NCBI RefSeq assembly: GCF_021172145.1
Contig: NZ_CP089095.1
Coordinates: 1,798,001 to 1,862,000 of the forward strand
DNA length: 64,000 nt
Source of the DNA: Flavobacterium cyclinae
Lineage (GTDB): Bacteria; Bacteroidota; Bacteroidia; Flavobacteriales; Flavobacteriaceae
Direction: 5' to 3'
The notes beneath the pieces are model-generated. The model was given only the letters and a program-made list of their open reading frames with translations. It was not told where the DNA came from and did not search any database. The position numbers and the translations under genes were made by a program. Below are positions 16,565 through 25,411 of this stretch, one piece after another. How positions within the stretch are numbered: the stretch's first letter is position 1; each line of letters begins with the position of its first letter.

Positions 16565-17350
16565 TTAAATTGAACTAGTATATCCTTTCATAATACCACG
16601 AGAAGAATTTTTAATAAAATCTAAAATCTCGTCTCTTTCAGGAGTTGCTTCCATTTCGGCTTCAATTATACTCACTGCTTGAGATGTATTGTAATTTTTT
16701 TGATATAAAATTCTGTAAATATCTTGAATTTCTCTAATTTTTTCAGTTGTAAAACCTCTTCTTCTTAAACCAACAGAATTAATTCCTACATAAGACAGCG
16801 GTTCTTTTGCTGCTTTTGTATATGGAGGCACATCTTTTCGCACTAATGAACCACCAGAAATCATAGCATGGTCTCCGATTGAAATAAATTGGTGTACTGC
16901 TGCTAAACCTCCAATAATTGCAAAATTTCCAACTGTAACGTGTCCAGCTAAAGCAACACCATTTACAATAATGGCATTATCACCAATATGACAATCGTGT
17001 GCAATGTGAGCTGTTGCCATAATGAGACAATTTTTACCTATAACAGTTTGACCCGAAGCTACAGTTCCTCTATTAATTGTTACGCATTCTCTAACAGTTG
17101 TGTTATCACCAATTACAGCTAGAGAATCTTCTCCACCAAATTTTAAATCTTGTGGAACAGCAGAAATAACAGCTCCTGGAAAAATATTACAATTCTTACC
17201 TATTCGAGCTCCTTCCATAATGGTAACATTTGAACCAATCCAAGTTCCTTCACCTATTTCAACATTGTTATGAATGGTAGTAAAAGGATCAATTACTACG
17301 TTTCTTGCTATTTTAGCACCAGGGTGCACATAAGCTAATGGTTGATTCAT
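16565..17350 (-). CDS. lpxA: UDP-N-acetylglucosamine O-acyltransferase LpxA
   Basis: A 261-residue trimeric left-handed beta-helix enzyme that performs the first acylation of lipid A synthesis. Hexapeptide repeats start at VHPGAKIARNVVIDPF and continue to about residue 190. The catalytic-His block AHIAHDCHIGDNAIIVNG and the GGLAAVHQF segment are intact; a C-terminal helical domain follows. It lies between lpxC-fabZ and efp on the same strand. Confidence 0.97.
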   Translation of the reverse strand: MNQPLAYVHPGAKIARNVVIDPFTTIHNNVEIGEGTWIGSNVTIMEGARIGKNCNIFPGAVISAVPQDLKFGGEDSLAVIGDNTTVRECVTINRGTVASGQTVIGKNCLIMATAHIAHDCHIGDNAIIVNGVALAGHVTVGNFAIIGGLAAVHQFISIGDHAMISGGSLVRKDVPPYTKAAKEPLSYVGINSVGLRRRGFTTEKIREIQDIYRILYQKNYNTSQAVSIIEAEMEATPERDEILDFIKNSSRGIMKGYTSSI

Positions 17351-17436
17351 ATATTTTTAAGTTATTAGTAATTAGTGATTCGTGATTAGTTTTTTATAAA
17401 GTTAAACTAATTCTAAATTCTAATTGCTGTGTTTTA

Positions 17437-18825
17437 CTATTTTACTTTAACAATTTGAGCCATTAATTCGGCTTCAGAAACTAATTTACCGTTTGCATAG
17501 GCATACGCTTGCATATGACAAATTCCTCTTCTAATAGGTGATAATAAATCACATTTAAAGAATAAGGTATCACCCGGCAACACTTTATTTTTAAATTTAA
17601 CATTATCAATTTTCATAAAATAAGTTAAGTAATTTTCAGGATCTGGAACAGAACTCAAAATTAAAATACCTCCTGTTTGAGCCATTGCTTCAATTTGTAA
17701 AACTCCGGGCATAACTGGTGCTCCAGGGAAATGTCCTACAAAGAAATCTTCGTTCATAGTAACATTTTTTAATCCTACTACATGAGTATCTGTCAATTCT
17801 AAAATTTTATCAACCAATAAAAAAGGTGGACGATGAGGCAATAAATTCATAATGCCATGAATATCCAATACCGGTTCTTTATTAATATCATAATGAGGAA
17901 CATTGTTTCGTTCTTCTAACTTTATAATTTTTGCCATTTTTTTAGCAAACTGTGTGTTTACATAATGACCCGGCTTATTTGCTATAACTTTTCCTTGAAT
18001 TCGAGTTCCAATAAGTGACAAATCACCAACTACATCTAACAATTTATGACGAGCTGCCTCATTAGGAAAATGTAGTGTTAAATTATCTAGAATTCCATTT
18101 GGTTTAACCGAAATTGAATCTTTATTAAATGCTTTCTTAAGATTTTCCATCGTTTCTGTTGAAATTTCTTTATCCACATAAACAATGGCATTATTCAAAT
18201 CACCACCTTTTATTAGACCATTATTCAATAATGCTTCTAATTCATGTAAAAAACTAAATGTTCTACAATCTGCAATTTCAGACTTGAAATCTTTAATTCC
18301 TTTCATTGTTGCATTTTGAGTACCTAATACTTTTGTACCAAAATCAACCATTGCAGTTACGCAATATTCATCTGAAGGAATAACCGTAATTTCACTACCA
18401 GTAGCTTCATCTAAATAAGAAATTACTTCTTTTACTACATAAACTTTTCTTTCCGCTTCTTGTTCTACAACTCCAGCTTTTTCTATTGCTTCAACAAAAT
18501 ATTTTGAAGAACCATCCATAATAGGAAGTTCAGAAGCATTTAATTCAATAATAACATTATCTAAATCACAACCAACAATTGCTGCCAACACATGCTCAGG
18601 TGTTTGAATCATAACACCTTTCTTTTCTAAATTTGTTCCACGTTGCGTGTTAACTACATAATTTGCATCTGCCTCAATTATAGGTTGACCTTCTAAATCA
18701 ACTCTAACAAATGTATAACCATTATTTACTGGTGCAGGTTTAAATGTCATAGAAACCTCTTGACCTGTATGCAATCCAACACCTTTTAAAGAAATTTCGT
18801 TTGCGATGGTTTTTTGTTTAACCAT
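17437..18825 (-). CDS. lpxC/fabZ: Bifunctional LpxC-FabZ fusion
   Basis: The 462-residue protein joins two enzymes. Residues 1 to about 305 are LpxC, the zinc-dependent UDP-3-O-acyl-GlcNAc deacetylase, with GVGLHTGQEV, TPEHVLAAIVG (Zn His) and RHKLLDVVGDLSLIG (Zn His and Asp). Residues from about 318 are FabZ, the hydroxyacyl-ACP dehydratase, with LLPHRPPFLLVDKI and GHFPGAPVMPGVLQIEAMAQ. The fusion is known from Bacteroidota and links supply of hydroxy-fatty acids with the committed lipid A step. It lies 22 nt after lpxD. Confidence 0.97.
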   Translation of the reverse strand: MVKQKTIANEISLKGVGLHTGQEVSMTFKPAPVNNGYTFVRVDLEGQPIIEADANYVVNTQRGTNLEKKGVMIQTPEHVLAAIVGCDLDNVIIELNASELPIMDGSSKYFVEAIEKAGVVEQEAERKVYVVKEVISYLDEATGSEITVIPSDEYCVTAMVDFGTKVLGTQNATMKGIKDFKSEIADCRTFSFLHELEALLNNGLIKGGDLNNAIVYVDKEISTETMENLKKAFNKDSISVKPNGILDNLTLHFPNEAARHKLLDVVGDLSLIGTRIQGKVIANKPGHYVNTQFAKKMAKIIKLEERNNVPHYDINKEPVLDIHGIMNLLPHRPPFLLVDKILELTDTHVVGLKNVTMNEDFFVGHFPGAPVMPGVLQIEAMAQTGGILILSSVPDPENYLTYFMKIDNVKFKNKVLPGDTLFFKCDLLSPIRRGICHMQAYAYANGKLVSEAELMAQIVKVK

Positions 18826-18847
18826 GATTACTATATTTATTTTTGAA

Positions 18848-19861
18848 TTATTGTTTTTTTAAATTTTCGATATCTGCCACTATTTTAGGTAAATTTCTAA
18901 AGTGTACGAATGATTTTGCAAAATCTCCATAGTTGAAAGCAGGACTTCCTTGAACAACCTCGCCATCACCTAAACTTTTACCAATACCCGATTGCGCTTG
19001 AATTTTTACATTATTACCAATAGTAATATGACCAACGATTCCAACTTGTCCGCCAATCATACAATTTTTACCTATTTTTGTTGAACCCGCAATACCTGTT
19101 TGCGAAGCAATTACAGTATTTTCTCCAATTTCAACATTATGAGCAACTTGAATATGATTATCCAATTTTACTCCTTTTCTTATAATAGTTGAACCTAAAG
19201 TAGCTCTATCAATAGTAGAACAAGCTCCAATTTCTACATCATCTTCTATGATAACATTTCCTATTTGAGGAACTTTTTTGTACGTTCCATCTTCTTGAGG
19301 TGCAAATCCAAATCCGTCAGATCCTATAATAGTTCCCGAATGAATTGTACAATTATTCCCTATTACAGTTTCTGAATAAATTCGTACTCCAGCAAAAAAG
19401 ACACAATTATCGCCAATTGTAACATTATCACCAATAAAACTATTTGGGTAAATTTTTACATTGTTTCCAATAACTACATTTTTTCCAATATAACAAAAAC
19501 TTCCCAAATATAAATCGGAACCGTAAGTAACACCATCTGAAATTACTGAAGGTTGCTCAATTCCAGATTTCATCAATTTAACTTGATTGTAGTATTCTAA
19601 CAATTGAGAAAAAGCTTTATAAGCGTCTTCAACCTTTATTAAAGTGGTAGAAATTTCTTGTTCGGGTTCAAAAGTATTGCTAACAATGGTAATTGTTGCT
19701 AATGTTGAATAGATGTAATTCGTATATTTAGGATTTGCAAGAAATGTTAAAGATCCTTCTGTACCTTCTTCAATTTTTGACAATTTGTAAACCTCTGCAT
19801 TAGGGTTTCCAACTACTTGTCCTTGCAAGATTCCTGCTATTTGAGCTGCTGTAAACTTCAT
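18848..19861 (-). CDS. lpxD: UDP-3-O-acylglucosamine N-acyltransferase LpxD
   Basis: A 337-residue enzyme of standard length. The N-terminal uridine-binding domain contains [16 protein letters not shown]; hexapeptide repeats from about residue 105 form the left-handed helix, and [28 protein letters not shown] holds the catalytic His. A C-terminal helix closes the protein. It adds the second hydroxyacyl chain to the lipid A precursor. It is the first gene of the lpxD, lpxC-fabZ, lpxA, efp run. Confidence 0.96.
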   Translation of the reverse strand: MKFTAAQIAGILQGQVVGNPNAEVYKLSKIEEGTEGSLTFLANPKYTNYIYSTLATITIVSNTFEPEQEISTTLIKVEDAYKAFSQLLEYYNQVKLMKSGIEQPSVISDGVTYGSDLYLGSFCYIGKNVVIGNNVKIYPNSFIGDNVTIGDNCVFFAGVRIYSETVIGNNCTIHSGTIIGSDGFGFAPQEDGTYKKVPQIGNVIIEDDVEIGACSTIDRATLGSTIIRKGVKLDNHIQVAHNVEIGENTVIASQTGIAGSTKIGKNCMIGGQVGIVGHITIGNNVKIQAQSGIGKSLGDGEVVQGSPAFNYGDFAKSFVHFRNLPKIVADIENLKKQ

Positions 19862-19912
19862 TTATTTGTTTTAATCGATTGTATCAAACCACATGAAACC
19901 ACTTCATCTTGG

Positions 19913-19920
19913 CAAAAATA
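19913..19920 (-). promoter_or_regulatory. -7 promoter element (TATTTTTG) of the lpx cluster
   Basis: An exact TAnnTTTG match on the minus strand lies 51 nt upstream of the lpxD ATG, just beyond the HD-gene stop. It would serve the lpxD-led transcript. Confidence 0.45.
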
Positions 19921-19938
19921 TAAAATTAAATTAAAATG

Positions 19939-21174
19939 TTAACGTTCTAAGATGACTTTTGGAAAACAAATAAAATATTTTGTCACAGGTTTAGACAAAG
20001 CTTTTAAATGCAATTGATCTGAAGCTTCTACTACATCTTCAATTGTTTTGTCTTTTTTCAAAATTCGAATTGGTTCACTCGATTTGCTATACGCTTGATT
20101 TTTCAATTTGCCTTTGAACACAAAATAATCAGCTTCTTTTTCCGAAATTCCCGCAATTGAAATGTATTTATTTTTTATACCCAACAAATTCTCTTTGTTC
20201 GGTTTATCATCACTCATTTGAATCTTTAATAAATCACGATTTAAAATCATTTTACATAGTGACTGTAACACAAAATCATCATGAAATTGCCATGATTTTA
20301 TTGCTCCTAATACATCATAATCATCCAAATAGGAAAACTTATCCAAAACATTTTTATCAAAATTTTCTAAAGATATTTTATTCTGTAAAAAAAACTGCAA
20401 TGGTTCGCTACAAGATAAAACTGTACCTTTTTGTGTTAACTCTTTAGCACGTTTTAAAATCTTAGTCAATATTAGTTCAGCCACAACGCTGGTTTTGTGC
20501 AAATAGGCTTGCCAATACATCAAACGTCTTGCCACTAAGAATTTTTCAACTGAGTAAATCCCTTTTTCTTCAATAACCAAAAAATCATCTTGTACGTTCA
20601 TCATTTGGATTAAACGTTCGCTGTTGATATTACCTTCAGCTACACCGCTATAAAAACTATCACGTTTTAGATAATCCATTCGATCCATATCCAACTGACT
20701 TGAAATCAATTGCAACATGAATTTTCTATGATATTCGCCTTTAAAAACTTGGATTGCTAATGCTAATTTTCCATCAAATTCTTTATTCAATTGCTCCATG
20801 AACAACAACGATAATTCTTCATGATGCACTTCTTCTACAATACTATGCTCCATAGCGTGACTGTAAGGACCGTGACCAATATCATGCAACAAAATAGCAA
20901 TATACAACGCATTTTCTTCTTCTTCCGATATAGAAACTCCCTTAAATTTAAGCGTTTGAACCGCTTTTTGCATGATATGCATACAACCTAACGCATGATG
21001 AAAACGCGTATGATGTGCTCCAGGATAAACCAAATACGACATGCCCATTTGGGATATTCTTCGTAAACGCTGAAAATAAGGATGCTGAATTAAATCGTAA
21101 ATTATACTATTGGGAATGGTTATAAAACCATAAATAGGATCGTTGAATATTTTGAGTTTGTTGGTTTGGCTCAC
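19939..21174 (-). CDS. HD-domain phosphohydrolase (SAMHD1/dGTPase-like)
   Basis: A 411-residue protein with the HD metal site spread over RFHHALGCMHIMQKAV (His in HTRFHHALG, near residues 56-63) and ILLHDIGHGPYSHAMEH (His-Asp, about residues 94-110), and DMDRMDYLKRDSFYSG further on (Asp). This is the arrangement of the dNTP triphosphohydrolase and SAMHD1-like group, called YdhJ-like in Bacillus. A role in nucleotide pools is likely but the substrate is unknown. The start NKLKIFNDPIYGFITIP is typical of the family. Minus-strand -7 element TACATTTG lies at 21194-21201. Confidence 0.9.
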   Translation of the reverse strand: MSQTNKLKIFNDPIYGFITIPNSIIYDLIQHPYFQRLRRISQMGMSYLVYPGAHHTRFHHALGCMHIMQKAVQTLKFKGVSISEEEENALYIAILLHDIGHGPYSHAMEHSIVEEVHHEELSLLFMEQLNKEFDGKLALAIQVFKGEYHRKFMLQLISSQLDMDRMDYLKRDSFYSGVAEGNINSERLIQMMNVQDDFLVIEEKGIYSVEKFLVARRLMYWQAYLHKTSVVAELILTKILKRAKELTQKGTVLSCSEPLQFFLQNKISLENFDKNVLDKFSYLDDYDVLGAIKSWQFHDDFVLQSLCKMILNRDLLKIQMSDDKPNKENLLGIKNKYISIAGISEKEADYFVFKGKLKNQAYSKSSEPIRILKKDKTIEDVVEASDQLHLKALSKPVTKYFICFPKVILER

Positions 21175-21193
21175 AATTTGATAATTTTAGTAA

Positions 21194-21201
21194 CAAATGT
21201 A
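21194..21201 (-). promoter_or_regulatory. -7 promoter element (TACATTTG) of the HD gene
   Basis: An exact TAnnTTTG match on the minus strand, 19 nt upstream of the start codon. Confidence 0.5.
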
Positions 21202-21306
21202 GCGATTTTTTACAAAATTAAATCGTTAAAAAGTATTCAAAATTTTATACAATATTTAATACAAACGTCGTTTAATAAATAGTAACTTGCACACAAATTA
21301 AGAAAT

Positions 21307-22860
21307 ATGAGCCAAATAAAAATACTTTGGGTTGATGATGAAATTGATTTACTAAAACCCCATATCCTTTTTTTAGAAAAGAAAAACTATCACGTAACCA
21401 CTTGTAATAACGGACAAGACGCTATCGATTTGTTCGAAGAAAATAATTTTGACATTGTTTTCTTAGACGAAAACATGCCTGGTTTAAGTGGTTTGGAAAC
21501 TTTATCTGAATTAAAAGAAAAGAAATCTTCGGTTCCGGTGATTATGATTACCAAAAGTGAAGAAGAATACATAATGGAAGAAGCCATCGGTTCTAAAATT
21601 GCCGATTATTTGATAAAACCGGTTAATCCAAATCAGATTTTATTGAGTTTGAAGAAAAATTTAGACCATTCGCGATTAATTTCAGAGAAAACAACTTTGG
21701 ATTACCAGAAAGAATTTCGAAAAATTGCAATGGATATGGCTATGATTCGTACTTATGAAGATTGGGTAGAATTATACAAAAAACTCATATTCTGGGAATT
21801 AGAATTAGAAAACATTGAAGATCAAAGCATGGTTGAGATTTTAGAAAGTCAGAAAACCGAAGCTAATGTGCAATTTGGAAAATTTATTGAACGTAATTAC
21901 GAAGATTGGATACAAGATCCGGATGATGCACCTGTATTATCACATCAAGTATTTGGACAATATGTAGCGCCAGAAATTCGAAAAAAAGATAGACCTATTC
22001 TATTTATTGTAATTGATAATTTACGATATGATCAATGGAAAGCTTTTGAAAATATTGTAAACAATCATTTTAAATTAGAAAAAGAAGTAAGCTACTACTC
22101 TATTCTTCCTACTGCAACACAATATGCAAGAAATGCAATATTTTCGGGATTATTACCTTTAGAAATGGAGAAAAAATTTCCACAATATTGGAAAAATGAT
22201 ATTGATGATGGTGGAAAAAACTTATATGAAGGTGAATTTCTATCAGAGCAATTAAAACGTTTGGGATTAAACATCAAACAGGAATATTATAAAATTACCA
22301 ACTTTAAAGACGGAAAAAAACTAGCTGAGAATTTCAAATCATTAAAAAACAATGATTTAACGACAATTGTTTACAATTTTGTGGATATGCTATCACACGC
22401 TAAAACTGAAATGGAAGTTGTTAAAGAATTGGCTTCTGATGATAAAGCATATCGTTCTTTAACGGTAAGTTGGTTTAAAAACTCACCTTTATTAGATATT
22501 ATTCAACAAGCTCAAAAGCAAGGATTCCGATTAATTTTAACTACTGATCACGGAACTATCAATTGTAAAAATCCGTCAAAAGTTATTGGAGATAAAAACA
22601 CGAGTTTAAATCTTCGATATAAAACAGGAAGAAGCTTAACATATGAAGACAAAGATGTTTATGCGGTGAAAGATCCAAAGAAAATTGGTTTACCAGCGCT
22701 AAACATGAGTAGCTCTTTTATTTTTGCGAAAAACGATTTATTTTTGGCTTACGTAAATAACTACAATCATTATGTGAGTTATTACCGAAACACCTACCAA
22801 CATGGTGGAATTTCTTTAGAAGAAATGATTATTCCATTTTTAGTTCTAGAGCCAAGGTAA
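21307..22860 (+). CDS. porX: Type IX secretion response regulator PorX (receiver-PglZ)
   Basis: A 517-residue protein. The receiver domain (1-120) has the acidic pair DDE near residues 10-12, phospho-acceptor Asp54 in IVFLDENMPG, Thr in VIMITKS and Lys in YLIKPVNP. From about residue 190 follows a PglZ domain of the alkaline phosphatase superfamily, with VIDNLRYDQWKAF and LTTDHGTINCKNP. PorX with its kinase PorY controls type IX secretion genes in Porphyromonas and Flavobacteria; the PglZ part hydrolyses oligonucleotides in studied homologues. No kinase is adjacent, so it is an orphan regulator here. tsaE follows after 49 nt. Confidence 0.95.
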   Translation: MSQIKILWVDDEIDLLKPHILFLEKKNYHVTTCNNGQDAIDLFEENNFDIVFLDENMPGLSGLETLSELKEKKSSVPVIMITKSEEEYIMEEAIGSKIADYLIKPVNPNQILLSLKKNLDHSRLISEKTTLDYQKEFRKIAMDMAMIRTYEDWVELYKKLIFWELELENIEDQSMVEILESQKTEANVQFGKFIERNYEDWIQDPDDAPVLSHQVFGQYVAPEIRKKDRPILFIVIDNLRYDQWKAFENIVNNHFKLEKEVSYYSILPTATQYARNAIFSGLLPLEMEKKFPQYWKNDIDDGGKNLYEGEFLSEQLKRLGLNIKQEYYKITNFKDGKKLAENFKSLKNNDLTTIVYNFVDMLSHAKTEMEVVKELASDDKAYRSLTVSWFKNSPLLDIIQQAQKQGFRLILTTDHGTINCKNPSKVIGDKNTSLNLRYKTGRSLTYEDKDVYAVKDPKKIGLPALNMSSSFIFAKNDLFLAYVNNYNHYVSYYRNTYQHGGISLEEMIIPFLVLEPR

Positions 22861-22861
22861 G

Positions 22862-22894
22862 AGTGTTCAGTATTTAGGAAAAAAGTGTTCAGTA
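22862..22894. repeat. Pair of AGTGTTCAGTA direct repeats between porX and tsaE
   Basis: AGTGTTCAGTA occurs at 22862-22872 and 22884-22894, 22 bp apart. It belongs to the phrase-like intergenic class; a binding site is possible because the spacing is about two helical turns, but there is no other support. Confidence 0.45.
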
Positions 22895-22909
22895 AAAGTT
22901 AAATTAAGT

Positions 22910-23323
22910 ATGACCATAATATACAGTTTAGAAGAAATTAATGCCATTGCAAAACAAATCCTGGCAACACCTTCTTTAAAAAAAATCATTACTTTTCATG
23001 CTTCTATGGGAGCAGGTAAAACTACTTTGATTAAAGAATTAGTAAAAGAATTAGGTGTTAAAGATAATTCAAGCAGTCCAACATTTTCTTTAGTAAACGA
23101 ATACAGAACTTTTGAAGGCGAAACGGTGTATCACTTTGATTTATATCGCTTAAATTCGGAAGAAGAAGGTTATGATATGGGATTAGACGAATACTTCTAT
23201 TCTGATAATTGGTGCTTTATCGAATGGCCTGAAAAAACGCCAAATTTAATTCCGATTGACCATGCGAGTATTTCCATAAAAATTTTATCAAATGGTAAAC
23301 GTGAACTAACGCTCAAAAATTAA
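22910..23323 (+). CDS. tsaE: tRNA threonylcarbamoyladenosine biosynthesis ATPase TsaE
   Basis: The 137-residue P-loop protein has ASMGAGKTTLIKEL (Walker A), SSPTFSLVNEY (switch), VYHFDLYRL and CFIEWPEK, all standard for TsaE. It works with TsaB, TsaC and TsaD to make t6A37 in ANN-decoding tRNAs. It is followed by a stem-loop and T-run and then by ald. Confidence 0.95.
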   Translation: MTIIYSLEEINAIAKQILATPSLKKIITFHASMGAGKTTLIKELVKELGVKDNSSSPTFSLVNEYRTFEGETVYHFDLYRLNSEEEGYDMGLDEYFYSDNWCFIEWPEKTPNLIPIDHASISIKILSNGKRELTLKN

Positions 23324-23330
23324 TACCAAG

Positions 23331-23363
23331 GGAATAGAAAATCAACTTCTATTCTCTTTTTTT
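23331..23363 (+). terminator. Terminator after tsaE
   Basis: GAATAGAA (23332-23339) pairs with TTCTATTC (23347-23354) around a 7-nt loop, followed by CTCTTTTTTTG. It ends the porX-tsaE unit before ald. Confidence 0.75.
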
Positions 23364-23422
23364 GTGAATCTATTTCCCAAGTCTAAAATTATTCCTAATT
23401 TAGAACCTCAAAATCAAAAGTA

Positions 23423-24619
23423 ATGTCGATATATACTCCATTTTCTGCTTCACAATTACTTCCGCAAGAAGAAAAACTTGAAGTAGCGCGTCATAAAAGC
23501 GAATTATTTATTGGGATTCCAAAAGAAACCTCGTATCAAGAAAGAAGAATTTGCTTAACGCCAGATGCTGTTTCTTCATTAGTATCACACGGACACCGCG
23601 TAATGTTAGAAGCTGGTGCTGGAGAAACTTCAAGTTATACCGATAAAGAATACAGTGATGCGGGTGCCGAAATTACACAAGACACCAAAAAAGTTTTGGG
23701 TTGTCCGATGATTTTGAAAGTAGAACCACCTACTCTTGCCGAAATTGAGATAATGAATCCCCAATCGATTATCATTTCTGCAATTCAATTAAAAACACAG
23801 AAAAAAGAATATTTTGAAGCATTGTCAGCAAAAAAGATAACTGCATTAGCATTTGAATTTATCAAAGATGAAGATGGATCCTATCCTACTGTAAAATCAT
23901 TATCTGAAATAGCTGGTACGGCTTCCATATTAATAGCTTCAGAATTAATGATTGGTGAAAATATTGGAAAAGGCTTACTTTTTGGTAATATTACGGGAGT
24001 TCCACCAACAAAAGTTGTCATTATAGGAGCTGGAACAGTAGCCGAATATGCTGCCAGAACCGCTTTAGGATTAGGCGCACATGTTAAAGTTTTTGATAAT
24101 TCTATTACCAAATTACGTCGTTTGCAAAACACTTTAAATCAAAGAATTTTCACTTCTACCATTCAAGAAAAATCACTTTTAAAGGCATTAAGACGTTGCG
24201 ATGTTGCTATTGGCGCCATGAAAGGAAAAAATAGAGCTCCAGTTGTAGTTACTGAAACTATGGTAGAACACATGAAAAAAGGTGCTGTAATTGTAGATGT
24301 TAGTATTGATACTGGAGGATGTTTTGAAACTTCTGAAGTTACCACGCATGAGAAACCTACTTTTATAAAAAGTGGCGTTATTCATTACTGTGTACCCAAT
24401 ATACCTTCTCGATACTCTAAAACGGCTTCCATGTCAATTAGTAATATTATTTCCCCATTTTTATTACAAATTGCTGAAGATGGCGGAATTGAAAGTGCAA
24501 TACGTTGTAACAGAGGTTTAAAAAACGGAATTTACAGTTATCATGGCCTACTAACTAATAAAGCTATAGCAGATTGGTTTAATTTAGAATATCGCGATAT
24601 CAACTTGATTGTTTTTTAA
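23423..24619 (+). CDS. ald: Alanine dehydrogenase
   Basis: A 398-residue NAD-dependent enzyme converting alanine to pyruvate and ammonia. The catalytic N-terminal part begins GIPKETSYQERRICLTPDAV and has EAGAGETSSYTD, VLGCPMILKVEPP; the NAD-binding Rossmann motif is VVIIGAGTVAEYAARTALGLG near residues 195-215. The last part holds GGCFETSE, CVPNIPSRYSKTASM. An N-terminal extension of about 28 residues relative to Bacillus Ald is present. An alternative is a related AlaDH/PNT-type dehydrogenase, but the motif order favours Ald. Confidence 0.9.
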   Translation: MSIYTPFSASQLLPQEEKLEVARHKSELFIGIPKETSYQERRICLTPDAVSSLVSHGHRVMLEAGAGETSSYTDKEYSDAGAEITQDTKKVLGCPMILKVEPPTLAEIEIMNPQSIIISAIQLKTQKKEYFEALSAKKITALAFEFIKDEDGSYPTVKSLSEIAGTASILIASELMIGENIGKGLLFGNITGVPPTKVVIIGAGTVAEYAARTALGLGAHVKVFDNSITKLRRLQNTLNQRIFTSTIQEKSLLKALRRCDVAIGAMKGKNRAPVVVTETMVEHMKKGAVIVDVSIDTGGCFETSEVTTHEKPTFIKSGVIHYCVPNIPSRYSKTASMSISNIISPFLLQIAEDGGIESAIRCNRGLKNGIYSYHGLLTNKAIADWFNLEYRDINLIVF

Positions 24620-24654
24620 AGTTAAATTCTATGGTGAATGTGTATAATTTAAAC

Positions 24655-24662
24655 TAAATTTG
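24655..24662 (+). promoter_or_regulatory. -7 promoter element (TAAATTTG) of the DUF4258 gene
   Basis: An exact TAnnTTTG match 16 nt upstream of the start codon of the following gene. Confidence 0.45.
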
Positions 24663-24678
24663 CACAAATTATTATGAT

Positions 24679-25065
24679 ATGAAGTTTCAGTTTCGATTAG
24701 CCTATTATTTATTTGGATTATTCTTAGGAGGTGTTTTTGTAATGTGGTTTTTAAAATCAAAAGCAACTGACAAAGGAGTAGAATTTTGTTATTTTCCAAA
24801 TTGTAGAGTTTTGAAAGATTTGAGAAGTAAATCGCTCGAAATTGATTCGCTTGCTCAAAAATCTTTAGATGGAAAATGGGTTACATTAGAAGATATTCGT
24901 AATAGTTTACGTTATGGCGATGTTGATTTCTCAAAAAGTAATGAAGCTTACAGAAAAGGTAAAATTTATGTTATAGAAGGCAAAACTTCTAAAAATGAAG
25001 AGATTACCATTACTATGGTAAATTACACAAATAAAGTACTTTTAGAAAAGATAGAAAAAAAGTAA
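24679..25065 (+). CDS. DUF4258-domain membrane-anchored protein
   Basis: The 128-residue protein has one N-terminal transmembrane helix (about residues 5-24) and a C-terminal domain with WVTLEDIRNSLRYGDVDFSKS, then YVIEGKTSKNEEITITMVN, which fits the DUF4258 pattern. Two Cys (FCYFPNCRV) lie just after the membrane segment, on the likely periplasmic side. Its function is unknown; DUF4258 members often resemble RelE-type toxin folds, but no antitoxin is adjacent. Confidence 0.7.
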   Translation: MKFQFRLAYYLFGLFLGGVFVMWFLKSKATDKGVEFCYFPNCRVLKDLRSKSLEIDSLAQKSLDGKWVTLEDIRNSLRYGDVDFSKSNEAYRKGKIYVIEGKTSKNEEITITMVNYTNKVLLEKIEKK

Positions 25066-25082
25066 TTTTATAACTATTTTAC

Positions 25083-25112
25083 TTGCAAATACAATTAAAC
25101 CTTGTATATTTG
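25083..25112 (+). promoter_or_regulatory. Promoter of the tRNA-Val region (TTG-N19-TATATTTG)
   Basis: A -33 TTG (25083-25085) and an exact -7 TATATTTG (25105-25112) are 19 nt apart. The start would lie about 30 nt before the first tRNA-like copy, so all three tandem copies should be in one transcript. Confidence 0.6.
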
Positions 25113-25147
25113 CACTCGCAATACAGAATTAGTATAGCACGTCAGAG

Positions 25148-25204
25148 GAGTAATTAGCTCAGTTGGTTCAGAGCATCCCGAATTATCGGGAGGGTCAGGG
25201 TGAC
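25148..25204 (+). pseudogene. Truncated tRNA-Val-like copy 1
   Basis: The 5' part of the downstream tRNA-Val is recognisable: degraded acceptor strand GAGTAAT, TA, and an intact D arm GCTCAGTTGGTTCAGAGC. The anticodon arm is replaced by ATCCCG-AATTAT-CGGGA and the T arm is cut to AGGGTGAC; there is no 3' acceptor strand. It cannot fold as a tRNA. Confidence 0.75.
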
Positions 25205-25217
25205 AAAAAATATATTG

Positions 25218-25273
25218 GGGCAATTAGCTCAGTTGGTTCAGAGCATCCCGTTTATCGGGAGGGTCAGGGTGAC
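25218..25273 (+). pseudogene. Truncated tRNA-Val-like copy 2
   Basis: Same design as copy 1, 70 bp downstream: intact GGGCAAT acceptor strand and D arm, then anticodon-arm substitute TCCCG-TTTAT-CGGGA and the shortened GGGTCAGGGTGAC. An A-run and TATATTGG spacer separates it from the real tRNA. Confidence 0.75.
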
Positions 25274-25288
25274 AAAAAAATTATATTG

Positions 25289-25363
25289 GGGCAATTAGCT
25301 CAGTTGGTTCAGAGCACCTCGTTTACACCGAGGGGGTCAGGGGTTCGAATCCCTTATTGCCCA
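25289..25363 (+). tRNA. tRNA-Val (anticodon TAC)
   Basis: All arms pair: acceptor GGGCAAT with ATTGCCC, D stem GCTC/GAGC, anticodon stem CCTCG/CGAGG around TTTACAC with anticodon TAC, T stem AGGGG/CCCTT with the TTCGAAT loop, and discriminator A. CCA is not encoded. It is the only complete tRNA in the window and the third unit of a tandem array whose first two units are defective. A terminator hairpin follows. Confidence 0.95.
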
Positions 25364-25366
25364 CTT

Positions 25367-25392
25367 AATCCTACTTTTAGTAGGATTTTTTT
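25367..25392 (+). terminator. Terminator after tRNA-Val
   Basis: AATCCTAC (25367-25374) pairs with GTAGGATT (25380-25387) around TTTTA, followed by a T-run. The same hairpin recurs after tRNA-like copy 3. Confidence 0.85.
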
Positions 25393-25411
25393 ATGCCAAA
25401 ATTTTAATTAT

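Noticed and set aside
21307..22860. PglZ domain as a sign of a BREX or other phage-defence locus
   Set aside because: It is fused to a receiver domain in the PorX arrangement and no BREX genes lie nearby.
24679..25065. Toxin of a toxin-antitoxin pair (DUF4258)
   Set aside because: It has a membrane anchor and no small partner gene next to it.
25148..25363. Possible CRISPR array (three units at 70-71 bp spacing)
   Set aside because: The repeated part is tRNA sequence and the units differ by truncation; there are no unique spacers and no cas genes.
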